From assembly GCA_963402885.1 (NCBI GenBank), contig OY727100.1, positions 10,757,395-10,821,394 of the forward strand: 64,000 bases of DNA. The letters are read 5' to 3'. The stretch is from Antedon bifida. Its lineage: Eukaryota; Echinodermata; Crinoidea; Comatulida; Antedonidae. The notes beneath the pieces are model-generated. The model worked only from the letters and a program-made list of their open reading frames with translations. It searched no databases and was not told the DNA's origin. Numbering within the stretch: position 1 is the first letter of the stretch; every line of letters starts with the position of its first letter. This document shows, piece after piece, positions 51,001 to 61,339 of the stretch. A program made the translations under genes and the position numbers.

Positions 51001-54000
51001 ATTGTGTTTGTAGACATATTTATGTCTATGCCCCGGAAGACAAAGTAAAAATGTGTTTTAAAAAAGTATTGTATTGGATTGGAATTGTTTGAATACAAGA
51101 TTATGTTTTTTAATGGGGAATGGATGCACTATGGTATTAACAGTCAGTCAGGAATACAAAGTAGTTAATATTTCCAGTTTAGCTCTCAGAAGGGGACTTC
51201 AATTTAAGGTGGCATTGATTTAGGTATATAAAATTGTTAGTATTCAACAGAATTCGTACTAAATCTTTTTCCGGTACATCTGTATCCCTATATCAAGGAA
51301 GGGGATAGAGGTAGGGAGAGAGAAAGCCATATAGTTGCACTCTAAAATGTATTAGAAAGTAATTATCAATGAAAACACTACTGTGGGATAGAGCCCTAGG
51401 ATTGAGCCCTAAAAAGTTCTGCTGCTTGAGCATGCTTGATTGGGCCCTTGGCAAACGGTTCAGGATTGTTCTCAATAATACTAAGAATCCAAGTATCAAG
51501 CTCCAGGATAGAAACTTAGAATTGAGTCCTTAATCCCATGATTAGCACCAGGATGGCACAATCAAGCCTCTGGGATAGAATCCTAAGATCGAGTCTTTAA
51601 ACCGGCCCATGATAGAGCATAATGGCACCTTACGATAAAGTAAACCCTGGGTTTGCATGCCAGAATTGATATGCATGTTACTGATGAAACCTTCTACTCA
51701 CATAATCCTTCAACATACCTTCAACTGTAAGATAAGCACTTGTGGAGACGGTAGACTGGCCAACGGCAGAACATACATAACGCCCTTCGTCAGATGTCTG
51801 CACACGAACGATAGTTAATGTCCCATCTTCTAATACAGAATATCGGTTGTAATTCTGACCAGGAAACATAAACAAGTCCTGTAAAAAGTAATTATTTTTT
51901 AACATATTTTTTAAAATTATTTCTAACATTATCTTATACTATACTGTAATTACATTTTAAACTGTGAACATTTCTGTCAATTAAATTTATTATAATTTCC
52001 CGAGCAGCCAATACTATTTGATATGACAATGGTCAATCATCTTTGACCTTCCATATTCATTAAATGTGTGTCAAGACATTAGTATATTTCGTAGTGACCT
52101 TCCATAATAGATTATTTCTCGTATTATCGCAATTTGTCTGATATTACAAAAGAAGGCCAACATGGAATTCAATAAGACATGCAATTATGAGTTTGATATC
52201 TATGTGGGTGTCTGTGATGTGCTTCAACAAAATATGTATGTAAAATTGAATCCGCTACTCAGATGAATTATGAAGATAAAAATATAATATTAAAGATATA
52301 TTGTCCCCTGAAAAAATAATAATCATTTTTTTTTATTCACTTGTAATTTAAAGCAAAAAATAGTCAAATTGGATGCCAGCAAATGGGTTTTGATTTAATT
52401 TATCCGTTTATTTTGTTTATTTATAAGTGTAAAATATTATAATAATTATAAATAAATGATAATAGAAATAAAAGAGAATATTAAATAATAGACTATTGGT
52501 TAGGATAAAAAGAATATTAAAGATTTATACATACACCAACTCCATCTTTTTGCCATAAAACTGTTGGTTTGGGGTTGCCATTAGCAACACATTGGAAACT
52601 GGTAACACCATTCTCCTTTACAGTCACATCTACTGGCTCTGTCAGAAAGTCTATGCTTGCTAAAAGAACAAATAATTTTATTACTTTTGCATTTAAACTA
52701 TATCATCCTGTGGAACCTCAAAAAGAATGGGCTTCTTTTTTAGTATTCTTGGATAGGTTTCATGGAGTAGAAGTAGAATTATTCCATGTGCAATTAAGAG
52801 GGGCTTCTTTTTTAGTATTCTTGGATAGGCTTCATGGAGTAGAAGTAGAATTATTCCATGTGCAAATTAAGAGGGGCTTCTTTTTTAAATGAATGCTGTA
52901 AAATTTGCTACTACTAAATTAGGATTTTTTAACAATTGAACATATTCTAAAATAAATATATGATATATAAACTTGATCATACATTATATCTGCATCACAA
53001 GTTATCTGGCATTAAATCACCTTGTTCTTTTGATATTCAAATTACTTTAAAAGAAGCCTATACTGTCTTGAAAAGAAGCCGATCAAGATAGGCTTCTTTC
53101 GAGATTACTTTTGCAGACCAGATGGGCTACTTAGATCTTAGCAGTGAATCTTAGGTGATCGAAGAATATAGGACAATTTAAGGGTTACAGGGTAATCTTG
53201 GGAGAATTTAGGTGGCCTCTGAAATGTAGTACAGATATCTTGCATAGGAAAGTTTCAGACAATTCCAGAGAGCCAGAGCAAAGCTTGACTTGTTTCTCTC
53301 AGGAGCAATGACCTAAAGTGTAATAAAGAATTTCATGCACTCTACACTCAATTAAAAACTCCACAAGAAATTCTTCTCTGTCAAAATCGTCCATATCGCT
53401 TCAAGTGAATGTACTAAATACACCTACTCATCAATTAACAACCAATCAATTTTAAAACAGAATATAATCTAAATGTCTAATGAATGTTTTAAAGAATATG
53501 AACTGAGTATTAGAGACAAAAATATGTGCTTCTAATTTATATGATAGAGAAATGCGGCATTCACCGAGTTACCTATTACCTAATGTAATTACAATGTTAT
53601 TAAATTCAATGCATGTGTCATAACATTGTTTGCATATCATCAGTATCATGGCTTATGTGGTTTAATTTGATTATAGTTTGTTTAAAGCAAACACTACAGA
53701 GACTAGACAGCTACCCCGAAAGATGAATCATGTTGGCTTTTTAATAGCATAGGAGGCTTGCAAACATCCCTTTCATGGACCCTTAAGCTATATTCACACT
53801 TAATCAAACTGAGAACGAACATGGGCTAATGACAAAGAATACAGTGACGACATACATAAACATTCTCTGAATTTGAATTCCGTATGAATACAGTTTTATT
53901 TAAATGAGTAGAACTGCACTATGCTCCAATTTGTGTATGATCAGATTTTTAATCTTGGTGAACTCTCCATGTGTATATCATGGATACTGATTGGTAAGAA

Positions 54001-57000
54001 TGACCAAATATTAAGACACCAGCTGTATTATGTAAAATACTTACTCATTTTGTGTTAAAACAAACAAACAATAATTTCACATTCCAGTCCTGGTCTTCTA
54101 ATAAGAATTGACTTACCGACTATTTTGATAGTAGCTTGTTTTGACTTCTTTCCAACTTGGCTCTGTGCAGTACAGACATAAGTGCCAGAATCAGCTATAG
54201 TTGCATCCCTGATGCGAAGAGAGTTGTCTTCCAGTACTGCTACCCTAATAGACATAAGTATACATTTCATTAAAATTAAAAGTAAATTTTAATTCCGCTA
54301 CAAATGAAGTGTTCTCTTCTGTTGAATACAACTAGATAGATTCAAATATATTGATGAAAAGGAGTAAAGCCTGATAACTGAACATTAAACTAATGTAAGC
54401 TATAATTATTTAAAAACGCTTGGCCATTGAAACCATGTAATTGAAACTCTCAGACTGATAGATTCGAACCCATGCTCTCCTCAATGAAAACCCAAAGCCT
54501 GATCACTGAACCATATAATAAACTGTATATGGTAGAATATAATATCAATTGAAACTCTGTCTGGGGCCCTAATCAATATCATCTTTCATTAATTTGCCTC
54601 AGGAAATTGAGGGCTGGAATTAGAGCTTAGGTAAATGAGGATCCAATGATGAGATGGCCTTGTATGTAATTGGATTATTTAGAAAATGTTTGCTAACAAA
54701 ATAATATCAGTTGTTAATACATACATGTAATATACCCGACACGTTTTATTAATTTGTAATTATTACAAAATGTTGTTTTTACAATTTTCTCATTAAGAAC
54801 GTACTACGACACTTTAGTTCACATAATAATTTTCAACAAACATTACAACCATTTGAAGGTATAACACACATGCAGTACAATGAAATTAATGATTAATTAA
54901 GGTTAAATACATAAATTAGAAATTTATAGGTTCAAATAAATTCCCGTATATCCTCTGGTATAATCCCACACAGCCCTAGAATACGAAATTGGGCTGATTT
55001 TGAAGGGTGGGACTACACCCTGGGAATCCCTGATTAGGAAAAAACATGATTGTTACGGTAAGCATTTCTTGTAAAAACTTATCTGAACTGGTTAGAGAGA
55101 GGCCTATACATCCAGATCAAAATAATGGGACTATCATAATACACTACAAAATATTGGACCTTTTGGTTTTTGAGAGAGGTTTAGGTTTTAGGGATGCTTT
55201 TTGTCTGATTTTGATTTTACCTTAAACTACCTTAAACAACTGAAAATAAAATATTGATAGTGTAAAAAAAAACCATGTAATGTAATGTAATTGTCAGTGT
55301 AGTACCCCAAAACAAGTTCTTTTACATAGGCCTACCAAAACAAAGAATTAAAAAAATATATATATTTTGAGAAAAAACAGTGTCTTTATCTAAAGTTAAT
55401 AATTTGTTTTCTTACAAAACAGAAGTCCTAAACCTGAAAGTCTTGGATTTAAGTTTCAATTTGGATACTAGTTTCTGTTTTCTTTGATTTTCTTATTAGA
55501 ATTTTTTTTTAAATCCTCATAAATCTACAAGGTCAATAAAAGTATAACTATAATTTATTTCTTATGGTTGATTGGATTTTGTGAAATAAAACATCTATAC
55601 ATTCGCTGTCATCTTCTGATCACACATAATTATAGTTATGTAAAAATCGCCTGAGATCCTACTGGATATATGTTATTTACTTAATTGTTACAGCCTATAT
55701 GATTTTATGCCATTAGTCATTCCTTGAGCAATCGGTCATCAAACACGAGAATGTTTGACGGATGTAAATCCGTATTATCCTAGCGTACTCGTTTTCAAGC
55801 GTTTTGCAATTTCTTAGATTCAAGCCTTTCAATGGTTTCTCATCATCTTTGACAGTTAAATCTGTATCTATCGACACGCCATGAACACCCGTTGTAATAA
55901 TGATTGCAATTTTTTCAGAGGAGGTGACAGTCCTATTAAAATAAGCCGATTAAAAGCGAGTACTTGCAGGATTTTCACAACTGTTTTTTTTGTTATACAT
56001 TAAGAAAGTAATTATTACATTTTGCTAAGAACATCCATGATGTCTTTAAGAACCACTGAATTCTAGATGGCTACTGATGTAGAATGTTTTGTAATTATGT
56101 TATTCTTATTCTACATCTCAATGTAGGCATATTGCCAAGGATATTACCAAAAGTGATTTCATTCACTATCGTAGTGGCAATCCTGTCTAAAGAAAAAAAT
56201 CATTGTGTCTAAAAATAGACTCCCACAACATGGAATAAACCAATCCAAAACAACCCGATAGTGAAATTATTCTCTTTTGATAGATGCGTGAATTTGTTAG
56301 TGTGAACAAGGCCCTCTTTTGTTAGATGCATGAATTTGTTAGTGTGAACAAGGTCCTAACGTTTTCCATTTTGTTTTCACACAGCTCTGAGTAGAAGAAT
56401 CCTGTGCTTTATCAAGGTTAAATAGAATATAATATCATCTGTATAATTATGAATGAAAATTCAATTAAGCATATTCATTCATTGAGGATTATTAAACTAC
56501 TCCATCATTCAATATCAACCCACCTGCCGGTTGCCATCGGACTTTCCAGTCTACTCCAACTAATGGCCGGTATGGGTTGACCGTCTGCCTGACATTCTAG
56601 CTTGACCGTTTCACCGACCGTGGCGACAGTATCTTCAGGTACGATCAGGAAGTCTGGACCTTCTGTTAGGAAATCACAAAAACAGATCAATAAGACAGAG
56701 CTATCCTAATTACTTATATCAATTAGTAGGTACCGTTACTTAAAATCTCGCACAAACAATTCTTGAACGTACATCTTCAAAGATCAATTAACTAAACACA
56801 AGATAATCTTTAGGTCGTTTAGGTCATTTACACATTGGAGAATTTACAACAAAAATCTTATCCAATGGAAAACTAAAAATTTGTAAATCAGATTTTTATA
56901 GTAGCAAGTCTGCTATAAAAATATGATAACTTTTGCTTTAGTTGATCCTATTTTACTGTTTGTGTAAGTAAGTTTGCCCACAGTGCTCTGGCAGGATTAT

Positions 57001-59401
57001 GTCACAGTACACTAAATAAATTGAAGAATTAAAGAACTGTTCTACTGAAAATAATGAAGTTGGAAAAACATCAGGCTGCCGTGACAGTTTAAATGAATAT
57101 ATACAACGTTCATCTAATTAACTGCTCTCAGGTATATCAGTTAGCCAACTGAAGGCTGAATCTTAATCTTATTTGTAACTGGGCACAGAATCCTAATCTA
57201 GTTTAAAGTGTGTATGTCATTTGACTTGACTCAAGCCTGTCAAATTAATCCATTAATGGGAAGAACATGAAATGACATTCAAGTCAGGAGAATTGAGCTG
57301 GAAAAAATATCTTTAATAGTTGCTTGTGGGACATGAAAAGTTATAAATGTAATTAATTAGATAACATACATGAAATTGATGTCTTGTATCAAAAGCTTTC
57401 CTTATGTTAAAGGTTATAAGATATATCAATCGGAAGCAATTGATATATATACATGTCAACCAAACCGAGGTATTCAAATTGAGCGTAATTTGTGAAGTTC
57501 TGCTAAGTAGTGTGCTGTGTAGCAGTAAAAATACAGATCTAAATAAATTCTTTTGCACGTTGGTTTATGTGCATGCAAGATAATAAAATAAAAGCATGTA
57601 CCGAATGATTAGTCATTCGTCCTAATCAATGGCATAACACAGGTGGGGGAGGGGGAGAGGGATGGAAGCCACTGGTTTCCTTAGGGGCCCCAACGCTGGG
57701 TAGTTGCATTAGGGCTGCTCTTGCTCTGGGGCTTCTGGGGCCTAGGGTTTAGTCAGTGAGCACTTACTGCCTTTACACTAGTGGATAACATGCTTTATAA
57801 TTGAATTAACTTACCAGAAACTTGTAACACAACAGCTCTGCTTCGCTTGGTTTCTGCCATGTTTGTTGCTATGCAGACGTACTCACCCTCATCTACTGCC
57901 CTCACCTACAGACAAATAAAAACAATCTGTTAATAAATGCTTAATTAGTATGACTTTTATTCTGAGTAAGTATTTTTTATTTTTTTATGACAGTTTTGAG
58001 ACAATCTCCAGAGAAGCCACACACAGTAGCCGTTAAAGCTAGTGGCTTCAGGGAACAATTTGTTGGTTTTGGAATGTCCCTTTAATCAAATGTTCTACTG
58101 TATTATAAATTAAAGTTTTTTTGTTTTTTTTCATTTTGTAGTTTATTTTGATTTTTGATTTAGGAAGCTATAAATAAAGCTCTGTCTACACTATCAAAGT
58201 TTTATTTTTTTGGTCAAAAATGTGATGTGCCCATATATGGACCCGACGAAGTGATATCACAACCATATTTAAGAATATCACTACCATATTTGGGCATATC
58301 ACACTTGTTTTGTCAAACTAGTTTAGAAAAAATATTAATTGTTTTCTTGTATGTGTATTCTAACAATCACTCCACATACAGTAATATAGACATTTAATAC
58401 AGCAATTCATGTGATAAAGTTATGTCTATGGCACATTCATTCATTGTTAAATGAAAACTTAATCCAAGTCTACACGCAAATTCAAAGTTATGCCGCAATT
58501 GGCATCATGAAAGGAAAATGCCGTCGGTGGTTATATAAAATTAATCAATTCCTCAATCGTCTTGTCACACATGACGGCACACTAGTGTCCTGATGAGCTT
58601 TCAACGATCGGAAGCGCTAAATTCTAAGTAGATTCACAGAGAATGCGCCACACTTGGTCAACTCTCCTGCTTAGAAATTATTTTGGAATTACTATTCTGT
58701 AAGTGGTACTTATCACGTTTACATATGACCAAGTTTCTTACTATATAAGCTGTAATGTTTGTTTTATTCAATTGATTGTTTAGGCATCATGTATAATGTT
58801 TTTTTCTTTGTGTTGTATTAATTGATAAAACAAACTTCTTCAACATGCAAGATTAAGGGACCATTATACTATTGCAGTTCTGCAGTAATGACAATTTGTT
58901 TATTTTTTAGCCTGTTTATGCAAGTAATAGCAATATTTGTTTGGGTAATCATACACTTTTTATTTGCAGTAACATTCTACATTTTTTAAACAAATGTATT
59001 TAAATAAGGCAAATGTTTACATAATGTTATTGAATCCCTTCAGTATCTAAAGGAAAATGTTTCACTTAAGTGTGATTGGTGAAGACTACAGATTAACAGA
59101 TCTTTCTTGACTGGCTCTTGAGATTGTCTTCAGTCCCAGAATAAAGCATCTGATTGTGCTTTCATGTATTATCTCAAGATTTCAAGAGAGAGAATACAAG
59201 AGAATGTACAACTTACTTGTGTAAACTGGAGATTGCCATCTTGCTGTCTCCTTCTACCACTCAGTACCACTGGTTGACCATCTTTTTCCCAGGTCACATT
59301 TGGAGTTGGATTAGCTCTTGGTGGTGTGCATTCTAACTCCAACTGGTCACCAGAAGAGGCAGAAAGATCATCAGACACCTTCCGAAAATCATCTCGCATA
59401 T
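29481..59401 (-). CDS. ROBO: Roundabout-family axon guidance receptor (5' part outside the window)
   Basis: ROBO proteins are single-pass receptors for Slit and steer axons and migrating cells. I traced 22 exons on the minus strand: 59217-59401, 57815-57905, 56524-56662, 54117-54244, 52535-52659, 51719-51878, 48153-48309, 41381-41508, 39632-39826, 39021-39173, 38203-38330, 35429-35645, 34917-35038, 34571-34793, 33297-33626, 32598-32762, 31996-32127, 31742-31874, 30972-31288, 30193-30819, 30005-30073 and 29481-29650. All phases agree, giving 1,363 codons plus a stop. The order is Ig2-Ig5, four FN3 domains, a transmembrane helix and a cytoplasmic tail. Diagnostic features are RDDFRK at the Ig2 start, the FN3 text [17 protein letters not shown], a CC1-like PYASTSLIQ, a CC2-like polyproline and a C-terminal SDGSYFSD. 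Ig1 and the signal peptide must lie upstream of 64000. The second FN3 appears duplicated. Intron lengths of up to 6.6 kb host many transposons. Confidence 0.93.
30193..32127 (-). CDS. ROBO: ROBO cytoplasmic tail with CC1-like, polyproline and Q/H-rich parts
   Basis: Exons 31996-32127, 31742-31874, 30972-31288 and 30193-30819. A CC1-like [13 protein letters not shown] lies near 31140-31170. A run of eight prolines ([11 protein letters not shown]) near 31000 fits the CC2 site that binds Ena/VASP in other ROBOs. The last exon has a Q-rich then H/Q-rich tract (30210-30390) made of CAACAT-type repeats. A clear CC3 is not seen; SPTPPNRQW is the nearest proline motif. Confidence 0.85.
32598..32762 (-). 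CDS. ROBO: ROBO transmembrane exon
   Basis: A hydrophobic stretch of about 23 residues ([18 protein letters not shown] and on) is followed by a basic stop-transfer sequence KQKRKKKQ. It sits directly after the last FN3, as expected. Confidence 0.93.
33297..33626 (-). CDS. ROBO: ROBO exon for the last FN3 (FN3-3)
   Basis: The whole domain lies in one 330-bp exon. [20 protein letters not shown] and [12 protein letters not shown] match the LGNE-x-x-YHxN region of vertebrate FN3-3. It ends in phase 1 before the transmembrane exon. Confidence 0.9.
34571..35038 (-). CDS. ROBO: ROBO exons for an extra FN3, second copy of FN3-2
   Basis: Exons 34917-35038 and 34571-34793, with phase 1, 0 and 1 borders identical to the preceding domain. 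Motifs are FKVLWR at the junction, [12 protein letters not shown] and [13 protein letters not shown]. It resembles FN3-2 and not FN3-1 or FN3-3. It contains two cysteines (CEIRL and DVCKDY) that the first copy lacks. Confidence 0.85.
35429..38330 (-). CDS. ROBO: ROBO exons for FN3-2, first copy
   Basis: Exons 38203-38330 and 35429-35645, with borders in phase 1, 0 and 1. Motifs are VKLIWQ at the exon junction, then [12 protein letters not shown] and [14 protein letters not shown]. These match the second FN3 of other ROBOs (YIxGYxIxYR ... xPF). Confidence 0.88.
36573..36721. mobile_element. 149-bp MITE, GTCTACACTATCAAACT family
   Basis: AAGCTCTGTCTACACTATCA and its inverse TAGTGTAGACAGAGCTT form the ends, with a near-complete internal fold. 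It is in the ROBO intron between the two FN3-2 exons. Confidence 0.88.
37340..37780. repeat. Degenerate tandem repeat of about 135-170 bp
   Basis: Three diverged units begin near 37343, 37480 and 37652 with TTTAATTTAAATTTGT-like sequence. Each contains a TATTGATTGTGTxGATAAxC block. It is intronic. Confidence 0.55.
38424..38554. mobile_element. 131-bp perfect-type hairpin element
   Basis: Left arm 38424-38478 (ACACCACATATTAGTTCTGA and on) pairs with right arm 38497-38554 (CAGAACTAATATATGTGGTG at its end) with few mismatches and an 18-bp loop. Fold-back MITEs look like this. It lies beside another MITE at 38605. Confidence 0.8.
38605..38780. mobile_element. 176-bp MITE with CAGTAGAACMCC ends and TA target duplication
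   Basis: The ends are CAGTAGAACACC and GGGGTTCTACTG, flanked by TA on each side. The interior has GGGGACA and CCTTATT motifs. Termini CAGT-x-GAACCCC with a TA duplication are typical of pogo/Tigger-like Tc1-mariner derivatives. Related internal sequence occurs at 62867-63020. Confidence 0.75.
39021..39826 (-). CDS. ROBO: ROBO exons for FN3-1
   Basis: Exons 39632-39826 and 39021-39173. Motifs are [20 protein letters not shown] and [20 protein letters not shown], a typical fibronectin type III core. Confidence 0.9.
40200..41095 (+). pseudogene. Decayed LINE reverse transcriptase fragment
   Basis: Broken plus-strand frames read [19 protein letters not shown] (motif B), then NADDISF (motif C, with Y changed to N before ADD), then [10 protein letters not shown], and further downstream the LINE tail patterns [19 protein letters not shown] and [13 protein letters not shown]. 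Several frameshifts and stops separate them, so it is inactive. It lies in the ROBO intron between the Ig5 and FN3-1 exons, antisense to the gene. The family is non-LTR, perhaps RTE- or L2-like (inference). Confidence 0.8.
41381..48309 (-). CDS. ROBO: ROBO exons for Ig5, split by a 6.6-kb intron with a retrotransposon
   Basis: Exons 48153-48309 ([27 protein letters not shown]) and 41381-41508 ([13 protein letters not shown]). The Cys/Trp/Cys set is complete. The intron contains a full LTR retrotransposon in the opposite orientation. Confidence 0.88.
42842..43020 (+). repeat. 5' LTR
   Basis: A 179-bp copy with a TATTTAAAG-like TATA element near 42933 and an AATAAATG polyadenylation-type signal near 42981. 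It looks identical to the 3' copy. Confidence 0.9.
43044..47723 (+). CDS. Retrotransposon Gag-Pol polyprotein
   Basis: This is a single frame for Gag, protease, reverse transcriptase, RNase H and integrase in Gypsy order. The frame is open from an ATG at 42960 inside the LTR (1,587 codons). I prefer the ATG at 43044 ([11 protein letters not shown]), which lies 24 bp after the LTR. Residues are numbered from 42960. Zinc knuckles lie at about 281-322 ([19 protein letters not shown]). The protease has DTG at 408-410. The reverse transcriptase has [12 protein letters not shown] and the catalytic VDD at 746-748, preceded by Cys instead of Tyr/Phe. RNase H has ATDWSKTG at about 895. The integrase zinc finger is HAAHQG...CNDC from about 1159, and the core acids are D1227, D1279 and E1315, an exact D-35-E spacing. 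A Pro/Thr-rich tail follows. There are no stops or frameshifts, so it is probably young. No envelope gene is present. Confidence 0.93.
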   Translation: MPAVTCPIDGCLYTTPDNLGDAIVAALLTAHASSHSASNQTKVERVKRPSISSAGTSEEWDYFLSRWNEYAEATKITGKERNVQLLECCDDQLRRDLMRSTTGVLTTKPEADILAGMRKLAVREENRMVARVTLQDMRQDRDEIIRSFAARVRGQSSVCKFTVKCTDCQTDIYYSDEMVKDVLIRGLADQEIQLDLLGERNQDMTLEAVISYIEAKEAGKRSSSRLTTTGASASSSYRQLQKQHTKIGSDPICTYCGNKGHGAKSSPTMRRQVCPAYGKTCSKCGIKHHIESVCRSSSRKGDANSTTALCTTFHADMVVARPLALDHHIYDDLNDTWIRKKAGPHPFTKLMVQALPEDYQALGYNLSQSTPKIEALVMADTGCQSCLAGTDILRRLQMKVTQLLPVSMKMRAANNGGITILGAAILRYSGVDELGKTVTTRQVTYITESSEKIFLSREACIALGIVSKSFPMIGETPRSVPMTTTLSAQELETITCKCPLRKAPPPMPNKLPCEPTDGNRKRLENFLLEYYASSTFNVCEHQPLPLMKVKPMKLMIDPEAKPVAHHTPVPVPLHWREAVKAGIDQDVRLGVIEPVPVGEPVTWCHRMVICAKKNGKPRRTVDLQSLNAHATRETHHTQSPFQQARLVPANKKKTVFDAWNGYHSIPILQEDRHFTTFITPWGRYRYCVAPQGYIASGDGYTRRYDEIVSDIPDKTKCVDDAILWSDNLEQSFFQAAKWLDVCGKNGITLNPSKFTFGQDTVEFAGFEISPTSVRPCKKYLNAIMEFPTPKNISDIRSWFGLVNQVAYAFSVADRMIPFRQLLKPGTPFEWNNNLQHIFEESKLIIVSEIEEGVRIFNNMRPTCLATDWSKTGIGFWLLQKHCECPSTIPFCCSTGWKITLVGSRFTSSAESRYAPVEGEALAVTYALEKARYFVLGCNDLTIAVDHKPLLKIFGDRSLEDIPNGRLRNLKEKTLRYRFRMIHIPGARHRAADSIFRHPCGLKNVLTPVLTDEANITNLNNMETTSPVFCLRTDDVDSTSESVDQQLLTFSSMALDDLQCITWDKVKLETNSDDNMANLLTIIELGMPHSRHELPGMLREYFSIREDLSSIDGVILYKDRIVVPPRLRQDVLKSLHAAHQGVSSMIARAEASIFWPGITKDIQAYRERCNDCNRMTPSQPAAPPYPPMYPRYPFQCLCADFFHHKGNSYLVIVDRYSNWPIIEKASEGAQGLIATLRRVFMTFGICDELSSDGGPEFTSGNTQEFLKSWGIHHRLSSVAFPHSNCRAEVGVKTAKRLITNNTGPHGELDTNAFQQAILQYRNTPDPITKTSPAICVFGRPIKDLIPILESKYLPHPTWQSTLEDREMALRNRHMHSAKYWTQHTRRLPPLIVGDLVRVQNQTGPHPTKWDKTGTVVEVRQFDQYMVRVDGSGRITLRNRRFLRKYIPVYQPELKRTISEDLRFLPVKQAPALIAPTPAHSPTDITPPQSIPAPLENQPSATDRTTKASAGTVPLPECHPTAADKTLTKPPTETVPVLPVVVPRRSDRKRQPPLRYGFEDN
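47764..47942 (+). repeat. 3' LTR
   Basis: This is the identical partner of the 42842-43020 repeat. It is preceded by the polypurine tract ACTGGGGGAGG. Confidence 0.9.
48641..48770. repeat. 29-bp minisatellite
   Basis: Four full units of GGCATCTGGTTTATTCAAGG plus GGTGGGGAT and a partial one. The small open frame across it (48509-48829) is not supported as a gene. Confidence 0.9.
48830..49800. other. ROBO intron sequence without clear features
   Basis: I see no exon, RNA gene or complete transposon. The 69-codon frame at 49259-49468 has no recognisable domain. Confidence 0.4.
49805..50176 (+). mobile_element. 3' end of a LINE with a CTAT microsatellite tail
   Basis: A short frame reads [11 protein letters not shown], then [14 protein letters not shown], then LQSFKNLI and a stop at about 49998. 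This is the conserved end of a LINE polyprotein (Y-x-x-NTR ... LWNNL ... FK). A 3' UTR of about 150 bp ends in AATAAAGAAAG and (CTAT)n at 50160-50176. It is a 5'-truncated copy, antisense to ROBO. Confidence 0.75.
50180..51660. other. ROBO intron sequence
   Basis: AT-rich DNA. 51380-51660 contains loosely repeated phrases (GGGATAGAGCCC, CCTAGGATTGAGCCC, GGATAGAATCCTAAGATCGA), a possible degenerate tandem repeat of about 40-60 bp. There is no exon. Confidence 0.4.
51719..52659 (-). CDS. ROBO: ROBO exons for Ig4
   Basis: Exons 52535-52659 and 51719-51878. Motifs are [19 protein letters not shown] and [14 protein letters not shown]. The donor of the first exon is taken as GTATGT at 52534, because this keeps phase 0 with the next exon ([11 protein letters not shown]). 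An upstream GTGTAT is the alternative. Confidence 0.88.
52286..52320. mobile_element. Single end of the TTAAAGATGTATTGTCCC MITE family
   Basis: TTAAAGATATATTGTCCCCTGAA matches the left end of the element at 14776. The other end is not visible. Confidence 0.5.
52729..52890. repeat. 72-bp tandem repeat, 2.2 copies
   Basis: GGGCTTCTTTTTTAGTATTC starts a unit at about 52728 and again about 72 bp later, and a partial third follows. A hairpin with AAGAAGCCTAT arms near 53048-53092 may be related. Confidence 0.85.
54117..56662 (-). CDS. ROBO: ROBO exons for Ig3
   Basis: Exons 56524-56662 and 54117-54244. The domain has [18 protein letters not shown] and [15 protein letters not shown], the two Ig cysteines with the core tryptophan. 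The intron is placed mid-domain with split phase 2. Confidence 0.9.
54421..54545 (-). mobile_element. tRNA-derived SINE-like fragment
   Basis: On the minus strand GGGTTCGAATC (B box) lies at about 54469-54479, and GGTTCAGTGATCAGGC precedes it with A-box-like spacing. It is not an intact tRNA. Confidence 0.5.
54550..56270. other. ROBO intron sequence
   Basis: I recognise no exon or complete repeat. A short direct repeat ATGTAATGTAATGTAATT lies near 55275. Confidence 0.4.
56278..56362. repeat. 43-bp direct duplication
   Basis: Two copies of TTGATAGATGCRTGAATTTG...GTGTGAACAAGGYCCT lie head to tail. Confidence 0.85.
57815..59401 (-). CDS. ROBO: ROBO exons for Ig2
   Basis: Exons 59217-59401 and 57815-57905. 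The domain starts MRDDFRK. The first half has [22 protein letters not shown] (conserved Cys and Trp), and the second has [11 protein letters not shown] (conserved Cys). In known ROBOs, Ig1 and Ig2 bind Slit. Confidence 0.9.
58177..58325. mobile_element. Partial MITE, GTCTACACTATCAAACT family
   Basis: The left end AAGCTCTGTCTACACTATCA is intact. The right half keeps TGTCAAACTAGTTT but lacks the outer TAGTGTAGACAGAGCTT, so the copy is truncated on the right. Confidence 0.75.
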
Positions 59402-60324
59402 CTGGAGAAAAAGAATCAAGTACCATCTATTTATATATATATTACAACAGTACCTATAATCTACAATACTATATGATATTGCTAAAGGCATTAGAAAAAA
59501 AACTTTCCTTTCTAAACATTCTACAGTAGGCCTACTATATGTTCACATAAACTATACCCCGCATGAAAGATTTTGAATAAACCAGAATTGAATTGAAAAC
59601 ATGAACCGGATTTTGTACATTTTTTAAACTGGTCAATTGTAGATAACTTCAGCACTGCTTTAACTATTTTCACTTTAAAAAAAAGATAAATGGCAGCACA
59701 GATCCTAAAAATGTAAAGTTTTCACAGCGTGCCACACAGCAGCTAACATACAGTCATTCTACATACTCTTATGTTTCTGAGCATGCACGACTTTTGCACT
59801 AGACAGATGCATAGTCAGCATCAGAACAAAAGATCGCTAGTGTTTAACCATCATCTCAAATTCATTGGATTTGTCACAGCTAACTATCAACCTATACACC
59901 ATTCTATTTATTGTAAAGCCATAAAACAAGTTTCATGCTTTATTGCAAAAATGGAACCTAAAGTTTATTTCAAGATTCTTCTGCAACATACTTAAATACA
60001 TTTACACTGTACACTACACATGGCAATAAAATAAACATATCCTTTCAAAAAAACAATGTAAAGTAATATAGGACTTGCGATGAACTTTGTGAAATTGAGA
60101 GCACGCTGGATTTATATGAATCTGTCTGTAATGTTGTCGGTGTTTTAATACTCCTAATGACATTAGTTCACTTAAAAAGTAATCCTTGTTTGTTGTAGAA
60201 TTTCGTCCCATGGCACATTAGTTGAAAGGGATAATAATCTTTACGAACATCCCATAAAAAAACAAGATATTGTTTTGAAATCTATTTTATGTAATTCATC
60301 ATAAAAGATGTAGTATGAGATGTG

Positions 60325-60331
<7 letters not shown>

Positions 60332-60361
<30 letters not shown>
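60332..60361. repeat. (TA)n microsatellite
   Basis: About 15 TA repeats lie in the ROBO intron, upstream of the Ig2 exon. Confidence 0.95.
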
Positions 60362-60363
<2 letters not shown>

Positions 60364-60504
60364 TATATACAGTATTATATAGGGTGCTAAATTGACAGAT
60401 ACAGAAGAGCATAATTCCCTAGTCTGAAATTTGTGTGCAACCAAGCATATCATTAACTTATGTAAATTCACCTAGTAACATATTCTATATCAAAAATTAG
60501 TTAA

Positions 60505-60850
60505 AGGTATTTTTAGGTATTTATTCAGCTCCCCGGTGAACATACTAAAAGACAAAGCTTGTTGAAATACAAGTTGAATGAAGAATGATATGATGCATAA
60601 TGGGAATCATTTGGGCTCCTGGGTGAATACAAATAAGAGAGAACAAGAAGCCTAGTATAAATACAAGTTAAGTGACGAATGATTATAAAAATTCCATCAT
60701 TTGGGCTCCTGGGTAAATAAAAATAACACAACAAAGCTTATTATAAATACAATTTGAATGATGAATGATTAAAAATGCAATCAGGTACCATTTTGGCTCC
60801 TGGGTGAATACAAATAATAAATTAACTAGCCCAATGGTAAACACAAGTAG
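60505..60850. repeat. About 90-bp tandem repeat, nearly four units
   Basis: Each unit carries GGCTCCTGGGTGAATACAAA-like sequence, then AAGCTTxTTxxAATACAA and GAATGATGAATGATTA. Units are diverged by perhaps 15-20 percent. Confidence 0.8.
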
Positions 60851-61162
60851 TCAACATGCAGACCAATCTACTTTCTTCTTGATCTTTTAAGTAGAAGTCC
60901 AGAAATTAATATAATTCCCTCATCCATCTAATAAATTATACATTAGTCTTGGTGAGCTGCTACTAAGAAACTTGTTTTGTTTTTTCAATATGTATTTCAA
61001 ATTAATTTGATCATTAGGGCCTATTAGTCATTTTTCCCCCATTAATTATATTAGTTTATTTTTATAATTCTACTACTTTATAATGAAATTATATTGATAC
61101 ATTTTTTTTGACTTAATATAATTTAAATACACAAGAAAGTGGTTGGTTGTCTCTGCACGGCA

Positions 61163-61315
61163 TACCTGGATAAATCAACTTTAGGCCTTTTCCCCTCCTA
61201 GGGACACTCGAAAGGTAACACAAATGTCGAAAATCCCTTTGAGTTATATTCTCTTACAGTTTGTCCTCCCCATGTAGGGAGGAGGAGTAAAGGCCTATGT
61301 TGGTTTATCCAGGTA
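61163..61315. mobile_element. 153-bp MITE with about 42-bp inverted ends
   Basis: TACCTGGATAAATCAACTTT on the left is matched by the inverse TGGTTTATCCAGGTA on the right, and the pairing extends through AGGCCTT and CTCCTCC. The outermost TA on both sides fits a TA target duplication. Confidence 0.8.
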
Positions 61316-61339
61316 AGCTAGGCGCAAACCAGACTAATG

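Noticed and set aside
54421..54545. Functional tRNA gene
   Set aside because: Only a B-box-like motif is present and the cloverleaf cannot be completed, so it is listed as SINE-like.
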